Notes under the pieces: model-generated
Told to the model about the DNA's origin: nothing
The model's database searches: none
The model's input: the letters and a program-made list of their open reading frames with translations, nothing else
NCBI GenBank assembly: GCA_000435075.1
Contig: FR890653.1
Span: forward strand, 1 to 64,000
DNA from: Bacteroides sp. CAG:770
GTDB lineage: Bacteria > Bacteroidota > Bacteroidia > Bacteroidales > UBA932
Length of the DNA: 64,000 bases
Reading direction: 5' to 3'
Shown here: piece after piece, positions 53,935-63,205 of the stretch
Layout of the letters: each line of letters begins with the position of its first letter
How positions within the stretch are numbered: the first letter of the stretch is position 1
Translations under genes and position numbers: made by a program

Positions 53935-55452
53935 ATGCACGAGATTATTCATTTCACTTCTGAAAACATATTTCTTATCGGGTCAATCCTGGTATTTACA
54001 GCGATAGTCGTTTCCAAAACGGGAAACAAATACGGTGTTCCTTCCCTCCTCATATTCCTGTTGGTCGGAATGCTGTTCGGAAGCGATGGACTCGGACTTG
54101 TATTCGACAATTATAATCTCGCGCAATTCCTCAGTATAGTAGCATTGTGCGTCATCCTGTTCACGGGCGGTCTTGAAACAAAATTCAAGGAAATCCGTCC
54201 CGTAATCGGACCTGGTGTCGTGCTTTCGACCTTGGGCGTCTTCCTTACGGTCATATTCACGGGAGCATTCATCTATTTCCTTTCCAGAATTGAGCGAATC
54301 GGATTGTCGCTGTCCATCGTGATGTGTTTCCTGCTGGCAGCGGTAATGTCTTCTACGGATTCGGCCTCTGTATTCAGCATATTGAAAAACAGCAAGATGA
54401 GGCTCAAGCAGAATCTGAAGCCGATGCTGGAGCTGGAGTCCGGTAGTAACGACCCGATGGCGTATGTCATGACGATTGTGCTCATCCAAGTTGCAAAGCT
54501 TCTTTATGAACCTGCATCAAGCATAAGCGGCATCGACTATTCCCATCTGATTCTCAGTTCATTGCAGACACTCTTCCTGCAGATGACCATCGGTTCTCTG
54601 GCCGGTGTCGCTATCGGTTTCGCAGCCGTATGGACTCTGAAAAGGGTCAAACTGAACAGTGCTCCGCTCTACTCGATTTTGCTTCTTGCGGTCAGCTTCT
54701 TCGCATTCTCGATGACCCAGATGATTCAGGGCAACGGCTATCTGGCAGTATATATCGCAGGCCTCATCATAGGAAACAAGCCGATGAACAACAGAAAGGA
54801 GATTCTCTCCTTCATGGACGGCATGACCTGGATTATGCAGATCGGAATGTTCCTCAGCCTCGGTCTGCTCGTCAATCCTCATGAGATGCTGCATGTCGCA
54901 CCTATCGCCCTTCTCATCGGTCTTTTCCTGATATTTGTAGGACGTCCTCTTACAGTATTTCTCTGTCTCCTGCCATTCCGGAAGATATCTTTCAGGGCCA
55001 AGTTGTTCACTTCGTGGGTCGGCCTGAAGGGTGCCGTACCTATCATATTCGCCACTTATCCTATCGTGGAAGGGATTCCGGGTTCGGAACAGATTTTCAA
55101 TATCGTGTTCTTCATCACTCTGCTTTCCTTGATTTTCCAGGGCATGTCCATCCCAAGGGTTGCGAAAATGCTTCATCTGAATCTTCCTATGGAGAAGGTT
55201 CCTGAAACATTCGGCATCGAGATTCCTGAGGAGGCGGGCAAGCTTCAGGATTATACATTGACAGATGATGACCTTGAAAGCGGCAACACTCTCAAGGAAA
55301 TCCAGTTTCCACAGGGCGCAAGGGTGGTAATCATCCGAAGAGACGACAAGTTCATCATTCCTGACGGCAGCGTAGAACTGCAGAGCGGTGACCAGCTTCT
55401 CATCATATATGGAGAGGCGGATGAAGACCACCACATTCTCGGCAAGTTTTAG
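53935..55452 (+). CDS. Potassium/proton antiporter (CPA1/NhaP2-type) with TrkA-C domain
   Basis: A 505-aa membrane transporter. About 12 hydrophobic segments make up a Na_H_Exchanger domain (about 8-400), with the TDSASVFSILKN and LELESGSNDPMAYVM motifs containing the conserved Asp residues of the ion site. The C-terminal ~90 residues form a TrkA-C regulatory domain (NTLKEIQFPQGARVVIIRRDDKFIIPDGSVELQSGDQLLIIYG). Proteins with this layout exchange K+ for H+ and respond to nucleotides. It sits 18 bp after nth. Confidence 0.88.
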   Translation: MHEIIHFTSENIFLIGSILVFTAIVVSKTGNKYGVPSLLIFLLVGMLFGSDGLGLVFDNYNLAQFLSIVALCVILFTGGLETKFKEIRPVIGPGVVLSTLGVFLTVIFTGAFIYFLSRIERIGLSLSIVMCFLLAAVMSSTDSASVFSILKNSKMRLKQNLKPMLELESGSNDPMAYVMTIVLIQVAKLLYEPASSISGIDYSHLILSSLQTLFLQMTIGSLAGVAIGFAAVWTLKRVKLNSAPLYSILLLAVSFFAFSMTQMIQGNGYLAVYIAGLIIGNKPMNNRKEILSFMDGMTWIMQIGMFLSLGLLVNPHEMLHVAPIALLIGLFLIFVGRPLTVFLCLLPFRKISFRAKLFTSWVGLKGAVPIIFATYPIVEGIPGSEQIFNIVFFITLLSLIFQGMSIPRVAKMLHLNLPMEKVPETFGIEIPEEAGKLQDYTLTDDDLESGNTLKEIQFPQGARVVIIRRDDKFIIPDGSVELQSGDQLLIIYGEADEDHHILGKF

Positions 55453-55505
55453 GATTTCAAGACAGAAAAGGTTAAGGAAATAACGTTATTGTAACAACTC
55501 GACAC

Positions 55506-55513
55506 TATCTTTG
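55506..55513 (+). promoter_or_regulatory. Possible -7 element of the two-component operon
   Basis: TATCTTTG matches TAnnTTTG, 17 nt before the response-regulator ATG. A TTG-containing -33 (TTATTG, ending 55491) is only 14 nt away, so spacing is not ideal. Confidence 0.45.
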
Positions 55514-55530
55514 CGGCAACAACGGAAATT

Positions 55531-56226
55531 ATGGAACTCAAGAAAAAAATTCTCGTTGTAGATGACGAAGTCGACATTTGCAACATTCTGAAATTCAATC
55601 TGGACAAAGCCGGATTCGAGACAAGTATCGCACACTCGGCAGAAGAGGCACTTACAAGTGGAGTTGCGGGTTATGACCTTCTGCTTCTGGACATCATGAT
55701 GGAGGGAATCTCGGGAATGCAGATGGCTGCCATGATGAAAAAGAATCCTGAGACAGCAAACATTCCGATTATTTTCGTGTCGGCCAAAGATACTGAGGAT
55801 GACAAAGTGGACGGGTTTGGCATCGGTGCTGATGACTACATCTCCAAACCGTTCTCCATCAGGGAACTGATTTCCCGTGTGGAGGCGGTCCTCCGCAGGA
55901 CATCTTCCACAAAGGAATCTGCCGGCAATCAAAGCATTATCACATACAAGGGACTGACAATCGACATTGACAGGAAGAGCGTTACCGCCGATGGAGTTAC
56001 AGTCGAACTGACCAAGACCGAATTCGAGATTCTTCAGCTTCTTCTGAGCAATTCCCCTCATGTCTATACCAGGGAAGAGATCCTGTCCAAGGTATGGCCT
56101 GACGAGGTCATCGTTCTCGGAAGGACGGTCGATGTCAATATTACCAGACTCCGCAAGAAACTTGGTGAGTATGGGGCTTGTATTGTGACCAGACACGGTT
56201 ATGGTTATTGTTTCGAACAAAAATGA
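55531..56226 (+). CDS. OmpR/PhoB-type response regulator
   Basis: A 231-aa two-component regulator. The receiver domain (6-120) has the acidic pocket DDE at 11-13, the phospho-acceptor Asp54 in LLLLDIMM, and the conserved Lys in YISKPFSIRELISRVEAV. A winged-helix DNA-binding domain follows (about 132-230, LTKTEFEILQLLLSNSPHVYTREEILSKVWPDEVIVLGRTVDVNITRLRKKLG). The stop overlaps the histidine kinase start (ATGA), so the pair is translationally coupled. The target genes are unknown. Confidence 0.94.
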   Translation: MELKKKILVVDDEVDICNILKFNLDKAGFETSIAHSAEEALTSGVAGYDLLLLDIMMEGISGMQMAAMMKKNPETANIPIIFVSAKDTEDDKVDGFGIGADDYISKPFSIRELISRVEAVLRRTSSTKESAGNQSIITYKGLTIDIDRKSVTADGVTVELTKTEFEILQLLLSNSPHVYTREEILSKVWPDEVIVLGRTVDVNITRLRKKLGEYGACIVTRHGYGYCFEQK

Positions 56227-57638
56227 AAACCATTGCATCCAGACCAAAGATATCGCTGACCTCCCGGCTGCTTCTGCTTGTAGCTACGATTTTCGTGTCT
56301 TTTGCGATGTTTTTCATCTTCTTCCAGTATCAGAGGGAGAAGAAGTATCGTATAGATATTCTTAATACCAGACTCCAGATCTGCAATGAAGATGTCAGGG
56401 ATCTGATCCTGACGGATACGGCAGCATTGACAAGATATGAGGCAAGGCTTCTGAATGACGGCATCAGGGTTACTGTCCTCGATACCAGCGGCAATGTCCT
56501 GTCAGACAGTCAGGCTTCTGATTTGTCCAAGGTAAAGAATCATCGCGACAGGTCTGAGATCCGTCAGGCAATGTCCTCCGGAGAGGGTTATGCCATCAAG
56601 CGTTCTTCTTCTACGCTTGGAGGCAAGTGGTTCTATTCCGCCACTGCGTTCAAGGATGACGGCATCATTGTCCGTTCCGCCCACATATATGATGTGCCGC
56701 TGATGACAATGCTTTCTGATGTCAACGGTTATCTGTGGCCGGTTCTTGCATTGTCAATACTGCTGCTTTTCGTCTATTACCTTTACATGAGACGTATCAA
56801 GATGAATATCAGACAGTTGAGCATTTTCGCAGACATGGCAGAGCATAATTTTGACATTGAAAACGCCGATATACGTTTTACCGACGATGAACTTGGCGAG
56901 ATTTCCCAGAACATTGTACGTCTATATGCCAAGCTTCAGAACAGCGAGGATGACAAGACCCGTCTGAAGCGTCAGCTGACCCAGAATATCGCACATGAGC
57001 TCAAGACGCCTGTAAGCAGCATCAGGGGATATCTCGAGACTATCATTGACAATCCCGACATGGATGACAAGACGAAGGCTGATTTCATGGAGCGATGCTA
57101 TGACCAGAGCGGAAGGCTTAGCAATCTCATTTCGGACATAACAATGCTTTCCAAGATTGATGATGCTTCAGGAAGTTTCACGACGGAGCACATTGACATT
57201 TCTTCTCTTCTGGAGGGTATCAGGAATGATGTGGAGCTCCAGCTTGACAACAAGAAGATGAAGTTCCTCATTCTTGTAGCGCCGAAGACTTTTGTCAATG
57301 GCAATCAGTTGCTGTTGTATTCCATTTTCAGAAATCTGACTGACAATGCGATAGCTTATGCCGGTGAGGGCACGACGATAACTGTCCAGTGTCCTAAGGA
57401 GGACAGCAACAAGTATTGGTTCATCTTCTCCGACAACGGGGCCGGTGTTTCCGAAGAGCATCTTCCCCACCTGTTCGAGAGGTTTTACCGCGTGGACAAG
57501 GGCCGTTCCAGAAAGCTCGGCGGAACGGGACTTGGTCTTGCCATCGTAAAGAATGCCGTACTGATTCATGGCGGCTCGATTTCAGTGAAGATCGGAAGGG
57601 CAGGCGGTCTGGAGTTCAGGTTCTCTTTGCCGAAATAA
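56223..57638 (+). CDS. Sensor histidine kinase
   Basis: A 471-aa membrane kinase. Two hydrophobic segments (about 15-36 and 175-196) flank a periplasmic sensor region. A HAMP-like linker follows, then the H box QNIAHELKTPVSSIRGYLETI with phospho-acceptor His258, the N box FRNLTDNAIAY, G1 FSDNGAGVSEEHLPHLFERFYRVD and G2 GGTGLGLAIVKNAV. It pairs with the response regulator immediately upstream. The ORF is open from 56178, but the ATG at 56223 gives the typical coupled start. A terminator follows the stop. Confidence 0.93.
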   Translation: MKTIASRPKISLTSRLLLLVATIFVSFAMFFIFFQYQREKKYRIDILNTRLQICNEDVRDLILTDTAALTRYEARLLNDGIRVTVLDTSGNVLSDSQASDLSKVKNHRDRSEIRQAMSSGEGYAIKRSSSTLGGKWFYSATAFKDDGIIVRSAHIYDVPLMTMLSDVNGYLWPVLALSILLLFVYYLYMRRIKMNIRQLSIFADMAEHNFDIENADIRFTDDELGEISQNIVRLYAKLQNSEDDKTRLKRQLTQNIAHELKTPVSSIRGYLETIIDNPDMDDKTKADFMERCYDQSGRLSNLISDITMLSKIDDASGSFTTEHIDISSLLEGIRNDVELQLDNKKMKFLILVAPKTFVNGNQLLLYSIFRNLTDNAIAYAGEGTTITVQCPKEDSNKYWFIFSDNGAGVSEEHLPHLFERFYRVDKGRSRKLGGTGLGLAIVKNAVLIHGGSISVKIGRAGGLEFRFSLPK

Positions 57639-57642
57639 TATG

Positions 57643-57675
57643 GGCCGCGCTTCCGCGCGGCCTACATTATTTTCT
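57643..57675. terminator. Terminator after the histidine kinase gene
   Basis: GGCCGCGC (57643-57650) pairs perfectly with GCGCGGCC (57655-57662) around TTCC, followed by an imperfect T-rich tail (TACATTATTTTCT). It sits between converging genes. Confidence 0.7.
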
Positions 57676-58030
57676 AAAGATATTTCACCGGATTGCTGCG
57701 TCCTGCGAACAGGCTGGTAACATCCTTACCCACGAAATCTCCCTCACGGACCTTCTCCCCCTCAAACTCGAATCTGCCTGGAGCAACCTTAGATTCAACC
57801 CATCTGACAGGCTTATAAACAGCCACTATAACTCCATCAGAAACAGCCAATACATAATTGATAGATTCAACCCTCTTCTTGGAAACCCGCCAATACTTTC
57901 TTGCACACTCATAAGTCGAACCTCTTCCGTCAGGATCATGTCTGTTAGGATATGTCTTGGAGATATTCACTGCCATGAGATTCTTTCCATCCAGAATGGT
58001 ATTGGTAAACAATGTTTGAACAACTGGCAT
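57674..58030 (-). CDS. Conserved hypothetical protein, 118 aa
   Basis: I do not recognise a named family. The protein reads as a compact single domain with a conserved-looking core, RGSTYECARKYWRVSKKRVESINYVLAVSDGVIVAVYKPVRWVESK, then RFEFEGEKVREGDFVGKDVTSLFAGRSNPVKYL at the C-terminus. The pattern (aromatic YW.V, AV..GVI..VY, W, FEG, YVGK/FVGK, NPVKY) recurs in small uncharacterised bacterial proteins, but no activity is known to me. There is no signal peptide or membrane segment. The 200 bp upstream (58031-58231) hold no other gene. Confidence 0.6.
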   Translation of the reverse strand: MPVVQTLFTNTILDGKNLMAVNISKTYPNRHDPDGRGSTYECARKYWRVSKKRVESINYVLAVSDGVIVAVYKPVRWVESKVAPGRFEFEGEKVREGDFVGKDVTSLFAGRSNPVKYL

Positions 58031-58231
58031 AATCTAAAGTTTTAATGTTTCGATAGTCACTCTTGAAGGTGAACGACGTAAACCTGACCAAATTCGCCCA
58101 ACCACGCTCACTTGGACATTGCCAAGATAGGATATTTTATCGATTTAAAAAACATTCCGGCACACATTTTTGAAAAAAATCAGCCAAACAGGCATTTTTT
58201 TCAGGAACGGCAGCAGGACCCGAAGACAACA

Positions 58232-59362
58232 TCACTTGCGGCGGAGAACCAAGACATCAATCTCCGGCCAGGCACCCCAGCGGTAAGCGATATTGCCGCC
58301 CGTGCCGGTGCTCACAAAAAGACGGCGCTCCCCTTCAGAATAAAGGCCTCCCCACTCGTTATAAAGGAACATTGACGGCGAAAAATTGCCGATACGGAAC
58401 TGCATCGCATGGGTATGGCCGGAAAGGGTCAGTTCAATGTCAGTGTCCGGCTGGACCTTGCGGCGCCAATGCGTAGGGTCATGACTCATAAGGACTTTGA
58501 AAATTCCTGACGGAAGACCGGCCTGGGACTTGGTCAGATCACCACGTTCAGGGAAAGGCGGACGACCGTCATTCTCGACACCGATAAGAGCAATGCTGTC
58601 GCAGCCATGACGGATGATACGATTCTCATTGAGAAGCAAATCCATGCCGGCAGAGCGCTCCATCCCTATCAGACGACGCTGCTGCACCTCCTGCTCTCCG
58701 GGAGAATTATAATGGGCATAACCGAGATAATCATGATTACCCATGATGGAGAACACCCCGTCAGGAGCATTCAGACGGGACAAGACATTGACAAAAGGCT
58801 CCAGTTCATCAGGAGAAAGATTGACCATGTCACCCGTGAACAGAATGACGTCAGGAGAACTGGCATTGACCTTCTCGACGATAGCAGAGACGGTTTGCGG
58901 CGAGAACTCGAACGTACCGATGTGCAAATCAGAGATTTGGGCTATCCGGTAGCCGTCAAAGGATGATGGCAAGTCCGCAAACGGAACCTCTATTTCATTG
59001 ACTATCACATGGCGCCAGCCGAAAACAAGACCATATAAAGCCATGCAAGTCACCACAGAAGATACCGCGATGCCTGATATCAGACCACATTTGGAAAACG
59101 GTTTCCAGAAGAGAGAACCCATGCGTCCGATAAAAGAGAACACGGCAAAAACGCCTTGGGGAATGAAATAGGCGGTGATGAGAACCGTCATCAGATACCA
59201 GCCAAGCATGCTGGAGCCACCTAATGCCACACAAAGCACAAGAAGGATGAGCGGTAGCCAATGCAGCCATTTCGCCCATCCTTTATAATGTCTGAGATAT
59301 ATGATCCATATCCAAAGGGAAGCGGCAACGATGCCGACCATCCCGAAAAGCACAAACTTCAT
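58232..59362 (-). CDS. Membrane-anchored metallophosphoesterase
   Basis: A 376-aa protein. About four hydrophobic segments fill the N-terminal 125 residues, then a calcineurin-like phosphoesterase domain starts near residue 140. Metal motifs are ISDLHIG, FTGDMVNL, GNHDYLG, LMSHDPTHW and SGHTHAMQF. This architecture (YkuE-like but with a longer membrane region) is common in Bacteroidetes and may act on lipid or nucleotide phosphoesters; UDP-diacylglucosamine hydrolysis by LpxH-type enzymes is a related but unproved activity. Confidence 0.88.
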   Translation of the reverse strand: MKFVLFGMVGIVAASLWIWIIYLRHYKGWAKWLHWLPLILLVLCVALGGSSMLGWYLMTVLITAYFIPQGVFAVFSFIGRMGSLFWKPFSKCGLISGIAVSSVVTCMALYGLVFGWRHVIVNEIEVPFADLPSSFDGYRIAQISDLHIGTFEFSPQTVSAIVEKVNASSPDVILFTGDMVNLSPDELEPFVNVLSRLNAPDGVFSIMGNHDYLGYAHYNSPGEQEVQQRRLIGMERSAGMDLLLNENRIIRHGCDSIALIGVENDGRPPFPERGDLTKSQAGLPSGIFKVLMSHDPTHWRRKVQPDTDIELTLSGHTHAMQFRIGNFSPSMFLYNEWGGLYSEGERRLFVSTGTGGNIAYRWGAWPEIDVLVLRRK

Positions 59363-59424
59363 TTCGTTTCCGAATTTGACAATCCCCGAAGAGGATTACT
59401 GACGGGCGGAACGAACTGCAAAAA

Positions 59425-61671
59425 TCAGGCCCTCCCCTCAGAAAAATGTCTTGCGGCACGAAGCATATGTTTCAGAGAACTAGCCATCTCTTGAGTCTCC
59501 TGAAGGATATTCAGATAGACATATGACACGGTAATATTCTCACGCCCGGCCTGCATACGGGCCATCTGCCCGTCACGAGTCTGGGAAAGACAATGCTTGA
59601 AGGCATCACACTGCTCGTTAAGTTTCTGGACATCAGTAAAATCACCGGCACTGATTACCCCGCAGACACGCTTGAGAAGATAAAGCAACGTGTCACGCAA
59701 TGGAAGGAACTCCTTGATACGATCCTTATCGAGCGGAACGAAACTGTTGTCAATATGCTCCACGCAAGGGTCACAGATTCGCCTCAGACTATAAAGCATA
59801 TCCTCGCAACTGTTGATTCCGAGATGGAACCAGGTGTTCTTTTCGATTGCGACATCAGGGTCGATACGCCTGAGGCCGAGCATCTCCTTACGTCTGGTCT
59901 GCTTAAGTTCCATACGCTCCCTCCTCAATCCGGTCACAGCCTTCTGGAGCTTGCCCAAATCCTCGGACACGAATCCGTCAGTCACTTGGAAATACGTATC
60001 ATTCACAAACTCAAGGAACTGCGCATTGCTTCTGGAGATGTGGGAAGACAGCAGGCGCAAAGTCTGGGCGCTGTCCTCGGATGTAATCATTTCATTGAAA
60101 ATGACATCACCATTCTCCTCATCCCTCTTCTGCTTGTATTTGATATTGCTCCTGACAAGAAGAAGAATCGCGAGCACCACAATTATGGCAGCGGCCCAAA
60201 GCCCGCCAAGCGTCATTATAAGCGCCACGAGAAAACAGAGGATGAACGCGGCTCCGGCAGTAATGAACCATCCGCCGATAACTGAAATGACACCGGTAAT
60301 ACGGAACACCGCACTTTCGCGTCCCCATGCCCTGTCCGCAAGAGACGTACCCATTGCCACCATGAAAGTGACATAAGTGGTAGAAAGAGGAAGTGTCAAT
60401 GATGTACCGAGGGCTATGAGGAGGCTGGAAACCACCAGATTGACAGTAGCCCTGATTTCATCGAAGGCTGCCCCGCGAGGCAAGACGACATTCTCATTGT
60501 TGAATCTGGCATTGATCCATCTCTTCACTCTCTCAGGCACGAGTTCGGAAATTCCGGCAGCAGTGTTGGTACTGAAACGGACCAGGATTCTGGCCATCTT
60601 GGAAGAACCGAACATCTCATCGCCGGCATCCTGACGGGCCAGGTCAACGGAAGTCTTTACGACATTGAAAGCCTTCTTGGAAGTCGCAAGCGAGATGACC
60701 ATCACCGTTCCCGCAGCAACCAGGAACAGAACCGGAGTCTTGGCCGGGCCATTGAGCGAATCCATCATGAAACCGGCATAGTCACCGTTTCCATTGGCCA
60801 TAAAATCAGTATAAGAAGCAAAGCCGGCAAGAGGGACTCCGATGAAATTGACGAGATCATTACCTGCAAAGGCCATGGCCAGAGCAAAGGTTCCGGCAAG
60901 AACCAGCACCTTGAACACACTGATTTTCAGGAAGTAAAGAATCTGGGACAGTATGGCGAACGTCACGAAACAAATTCCGCAGATTGTCCACTGGTGAGTA
61001 TTCATCCATGCCTTGGCATCAGCAGTCATGAAAGAGAAGTTGCCGACACCTTTTATCAGCATGAAATAGACAATCGCAGTAAAAGCGATACCTCCGAAAA
61101 TGCCGATTTTCCATTTCAATGCCTTGTTGTTATATGTAAAGGTAAAAATCAGTCTGGAGATATACTGGACGAAGGTACCGACCGCGAAAGCGATTGCCAC
61201 TGAGACAAATATCGCCATAATCATTGTCAATGCCTTGCTCGTGTTCATGAGTTCGCCCGCATTGATGGCAGAGTCGCCGAAAGTTTTTATCAATGCTATT
61301 GCGACAGTACCTCCGAGAAGTTCGAACACCATGGAAACTGTCGTGGACGTAGGAAGTCCCAGCGTATTGAAAATGTCGAGCAGGACAATGTCAGAGACCA
61401 TCACGGCCAGATAGATGAACATCACGTCCTGGAAAGAGAACATCGAAGGATGGAAGACACCGTTCCTTGCGACATCCATCATTCCGTTGCTCATAGTCGC
61501 ACCGAAGAAAATACCCACGGCGGCCACCGTAAGAATGGTCCTGAAGGTAGCGACCTTTGCTCCGATTGCAGACTGAAGGAAATTCACCGCATCGTTGCTG
61601 ACGCCTACCATAAGGTCAAAGACTGCCAGGACAAACAGAAATACCACAAAAGCCAGATAAACTGATCCCAT
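59425..61671 (-). CDS. Inorganic phosphate transporter (PiT) fused to a PhoU-like domain
   Basis: A 748-aa protein. The first part (about 1-540) is a PiT permease with about 12 membrane segments and the family motifs GVSNDAVNFLQSAIGAK, GLPTSTTVSMVFELLGG, AGNDLVNFIGVPLAG and LSTTYVTFMVAMGTSLADRAWGRESAV. The last ~190 residues are charged helices in the style of PhoU (LRLLSSHISRSNAQFLEFVNDTYFQ, CDAFKHCLSQTRDGQMARMQAG, LQETQEMASSLKHMLRAARHF). The fusion is standard in Bacteroidetes and lets a PhoU-like sensor sit on its transporter. I use the ATG at 61671. Confidence 0.92.
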   Translation of the reverse strand: MGSVYLAFVVFLFVLAVFDLMVGVSNDAVNFLQSAIGAKVATFRTILTVAAVGIFFGATMSNGMMDVARNGVFHPSMFSFQDVMFIYLAVMVSDIVLLDIFNTLGLPTSTTVSMVFELLGGTVAIALIKTFGDSAINAGELMNTSKALTMIMAIFVSVAIAFAVGTFVQYISRLIFTFTYNNKALKWKIGIFGGIAFTAIVYFMLIKGVGNFSFMTADAKAWMNTHQWTICGICFVTFAILSQILYFLKISVFKVLVLAGTFALAMAFAGNDLVNFIGVPLAGFASYTDFMANGNGDYAGFMMDSLNGPAKTPVLFLVAAGTVMVISLATSKKAFNVVKTSVDLARQDAGDEMFGSSKMARILVRFSTNTAAGISELVPERVKRWINARFNNENVVLPRGAAFDEIRATVNLVVSSLLIALGTSLTLPLSTTYVTFMVAMGTSLADRAWGRESAVFRITGVISVIGGWFITAGAAFILCFLVALIMTLGGLWAAAIIVVLAILLLVRSNIKYKQKRDEENGDVIFNEMITSEDSAQTLRLLSSHISRSNAQFLEFVNDTYFQVTDGFVSEDLGKLQKAVTGLRRERMELKQTRRKEMLGLRRIDPDVAIEKNTWFHLGINSCEDMLYSLRRICDPCVEHIDNSFVPLDKDRIKEFLPLRDTLLYLLKRVCGVISAGDFTDVQKLNEQCDAFKHCLSQTRDGQMARMQAGRENITVSYVYLNILQETQEMASSLKHMLRAARHFSEGRA

Positions 61672-61782
61672 ATAAATACTACATTTTATCAATGCAAATT
61701 TCGCATGATAATATTATATGGATGTTTCGTGAATATTACATTTTTGTTACTGTATTCCTTACAGCCAGGCAGAACGGTGTTT

Positions 61783-63063
61783 TCAGACAGTCTGACGGCG
61801 GACTGCAGCGACAAGCCAATTCGAAGACTTCCTGTCACTAAAGTCAATGCCTATTCCGAAGATATGCACATTCCCGCCAGACTGGGCCTTCAGTTTTTTC
61901 CTGAGTCCATCGCTGGTCATGGAAATATTGCGGGCAGACACTTCCGCCTTAGGATATTTCGCGCTGAAAGCCCTTATCGACTGTTTGTTAAGAGGAACGA
62001 CATCTACAATATCGAACACCTTGCCGAAGAACTGCATGTCAGAATCCCCTTCCGGAGCATCGGGCGAGAAATACAAATGCGTGGAACGGGCAGCCTTGAC
62101 CAGGCCGGCGCCCAGAGACGAACACACGGCATTGAAAAGGCCTGCCTTGGCCAATGCCTTGCCCGGCTCGAACAACATTGACATTGACCTCAACCCTTCT
62201 TCATCATTGAAAAATTGCGGCACCGAATTCTCCTCTGACGAGGAATCAAACTCCTTGATATGACCGTTTTCATTGACAATCAGCGTGTAAGAGACATCTT
62301 CCGACGGGCCGGCAGGCACGAGATGGAGCAGCAATTCCTTGCACTCCCCCGCCGCAGAAACGACATGGACGGCCCTCGTGGCTGCGCCCGCAGCAAGCAG
62401 ACGGCGCACCAGCATCGAAATGTCCGCCATCGGAGAAAGTTTGACCAGCAGGGACGGGGAGACCGCGAAAAGTTCTTTTGTCAATGTCAGGATGTCGGGG
62501 CTGCAATCTTCCAGCAGGAACACCTTGCTGCCTGTGGCTGAGCGCCTTGCAGGATCCATATATATGAGGTCAGGCCTGAATGCACGCAGCCTGTCCCAAA
62601 ACGGAGCCGACAGGGCCGACTCGGGCTCCACGCAAAAACAGGACACTTCTATATTATGGGAGCCGAGCACCCCGAAGTTATGCCCTGCCGCCTCAGCCCT
62701 GTCCGGATTCATCTCATTATACATCACGGCAGAGGCAACTCTGGAAAAGGCCAGGCTGTCGGCCCCAAGACCACCTGTAAGGTCGGCCATCCTGAAAGAC
62801 GGATTTCCAGAACATATATCTTTGGCTACCAAAGCTTTGTATTCAGCAGTAACAGAGGAACTTGACTGCTCCGCGCAAATCCTGTCCGGATAGATAATCT
62901 CCGGCTCGGCATACCATTCAGGCAGTTTCGCGCGAATTTTCCTACGGCATTCAATGATTGTCGCGGCCTTGTCAATGTCAATCCTCGGCCACTTCCCGCG
63001 TGAAAGCAGCAATCCTGCGACATCGTCGTCAGCATGTTCCAGTATAAAGTCTCTCAATGTCAT
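61783..63063 (-). CDS. SAM-dependent methyltransferase with THUMP-like C-terminal domain
   Basis: A 426-aa probable RNA methyltransferase. A short helical N-terminal part precedes the SAM-binding DLTGGLGADSLAFSRVA (motif I), then EMNPDRAEAAGHNF, and the catalytic-loop DPARR (YMDPARRSATGSKVF). The C-terminal third (KAARSTHLYFSPDAPEGDSDMQFFGKVFDIVDVVPLNKQSIRAF) looks like the THUMP-like domain annotated in Bacteroidetes homologues. The target RNA is unknown. The frame is open to 63189, but 63063 places the start just after a strong minus-strand promoter. Confidence 0.82.
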   Translation of the reverse strand: MTLRDFILEHADDDVAGLLLSRGKWPRIDIDKAATIIECRRKIRAKLPEWYAEPEIIYPDRICAEQSSSSVTAEYKALVAKDICSGNPSFRMADLTGGLGADSLAFSRVASAVMYNEMNPDRAEAAGHNFGVLGSHNIEVSCFCVEPESALSAPFWDRLRAFRPDLIYMDPARRSATGSKVFLLEDCSPDILTLTKELFAVSPSLLVKLSPMADISMLVRRLLAAGAATRAVHVVSAAGECKELLLHLVPAGPSEDVSYTLIVNENGHIKEFDSSSEENSVPQFFNDEEGLRSMSMLFEPGKALAKAGLFNAVCSSLGAGLVKAARSTHLYFSPDAPEGDSDMQFFGKVFDIVDVVPLNKQSIRAFSAKYPKAEVSARNISMTSDGLRKKLKAQSGGNVHIFGIGIDFSDRKSSNWLVAAVRRQTV

Positions 63064-63096
63064 ATTCCCGACAGGCCGGCATAACACAGCCGGGCA

Positions 63097-63128
63097 CAAA
63101 GTTACTCTTAAATTCCGCCATTGCCAAA
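63097..63128 (-). promoter_or_regulatory. Promoter of the THUMP-like methyltransferase (TTTG-N20-TAACTTTG)
   Basis: On the minus strand TTTG (63128-63125) is followed after 20 nt by TAACTTTG (63104-63097), a full consensus match. It supports the start at 63063 and lies back to back with the phosphohexomutase promoter. Confidence 0.75.
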
Positions 63129-63140
63129 CGGCCGAAAAAC

Positions 63141-63171
63141 TTTCAAATACGGGGAATGATTTGTATTTTTG
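63141..63171 (+). promoter_or_regulatory. Promoter of the phosphohexomutase (TTTC-N19-TATTTTTG)
   Basis: TTTC at 63141-63144, then 19 nt, then TATTTTTG at 63164-63171; one mismatch to TTTG. The ATG at 63206 is 34 nt downstream. Confidence 0.6.
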
Positions 63172-63205
63172 CAAAGTTTGGATATACATACTAAATCATA
63201 TAATT

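Noticed and set aside
54559..55434. Open frame of 291 codons opposite the antiporter
   Set aside because: Antisense shadow; very charged composition from reverse-reading membrane codons.
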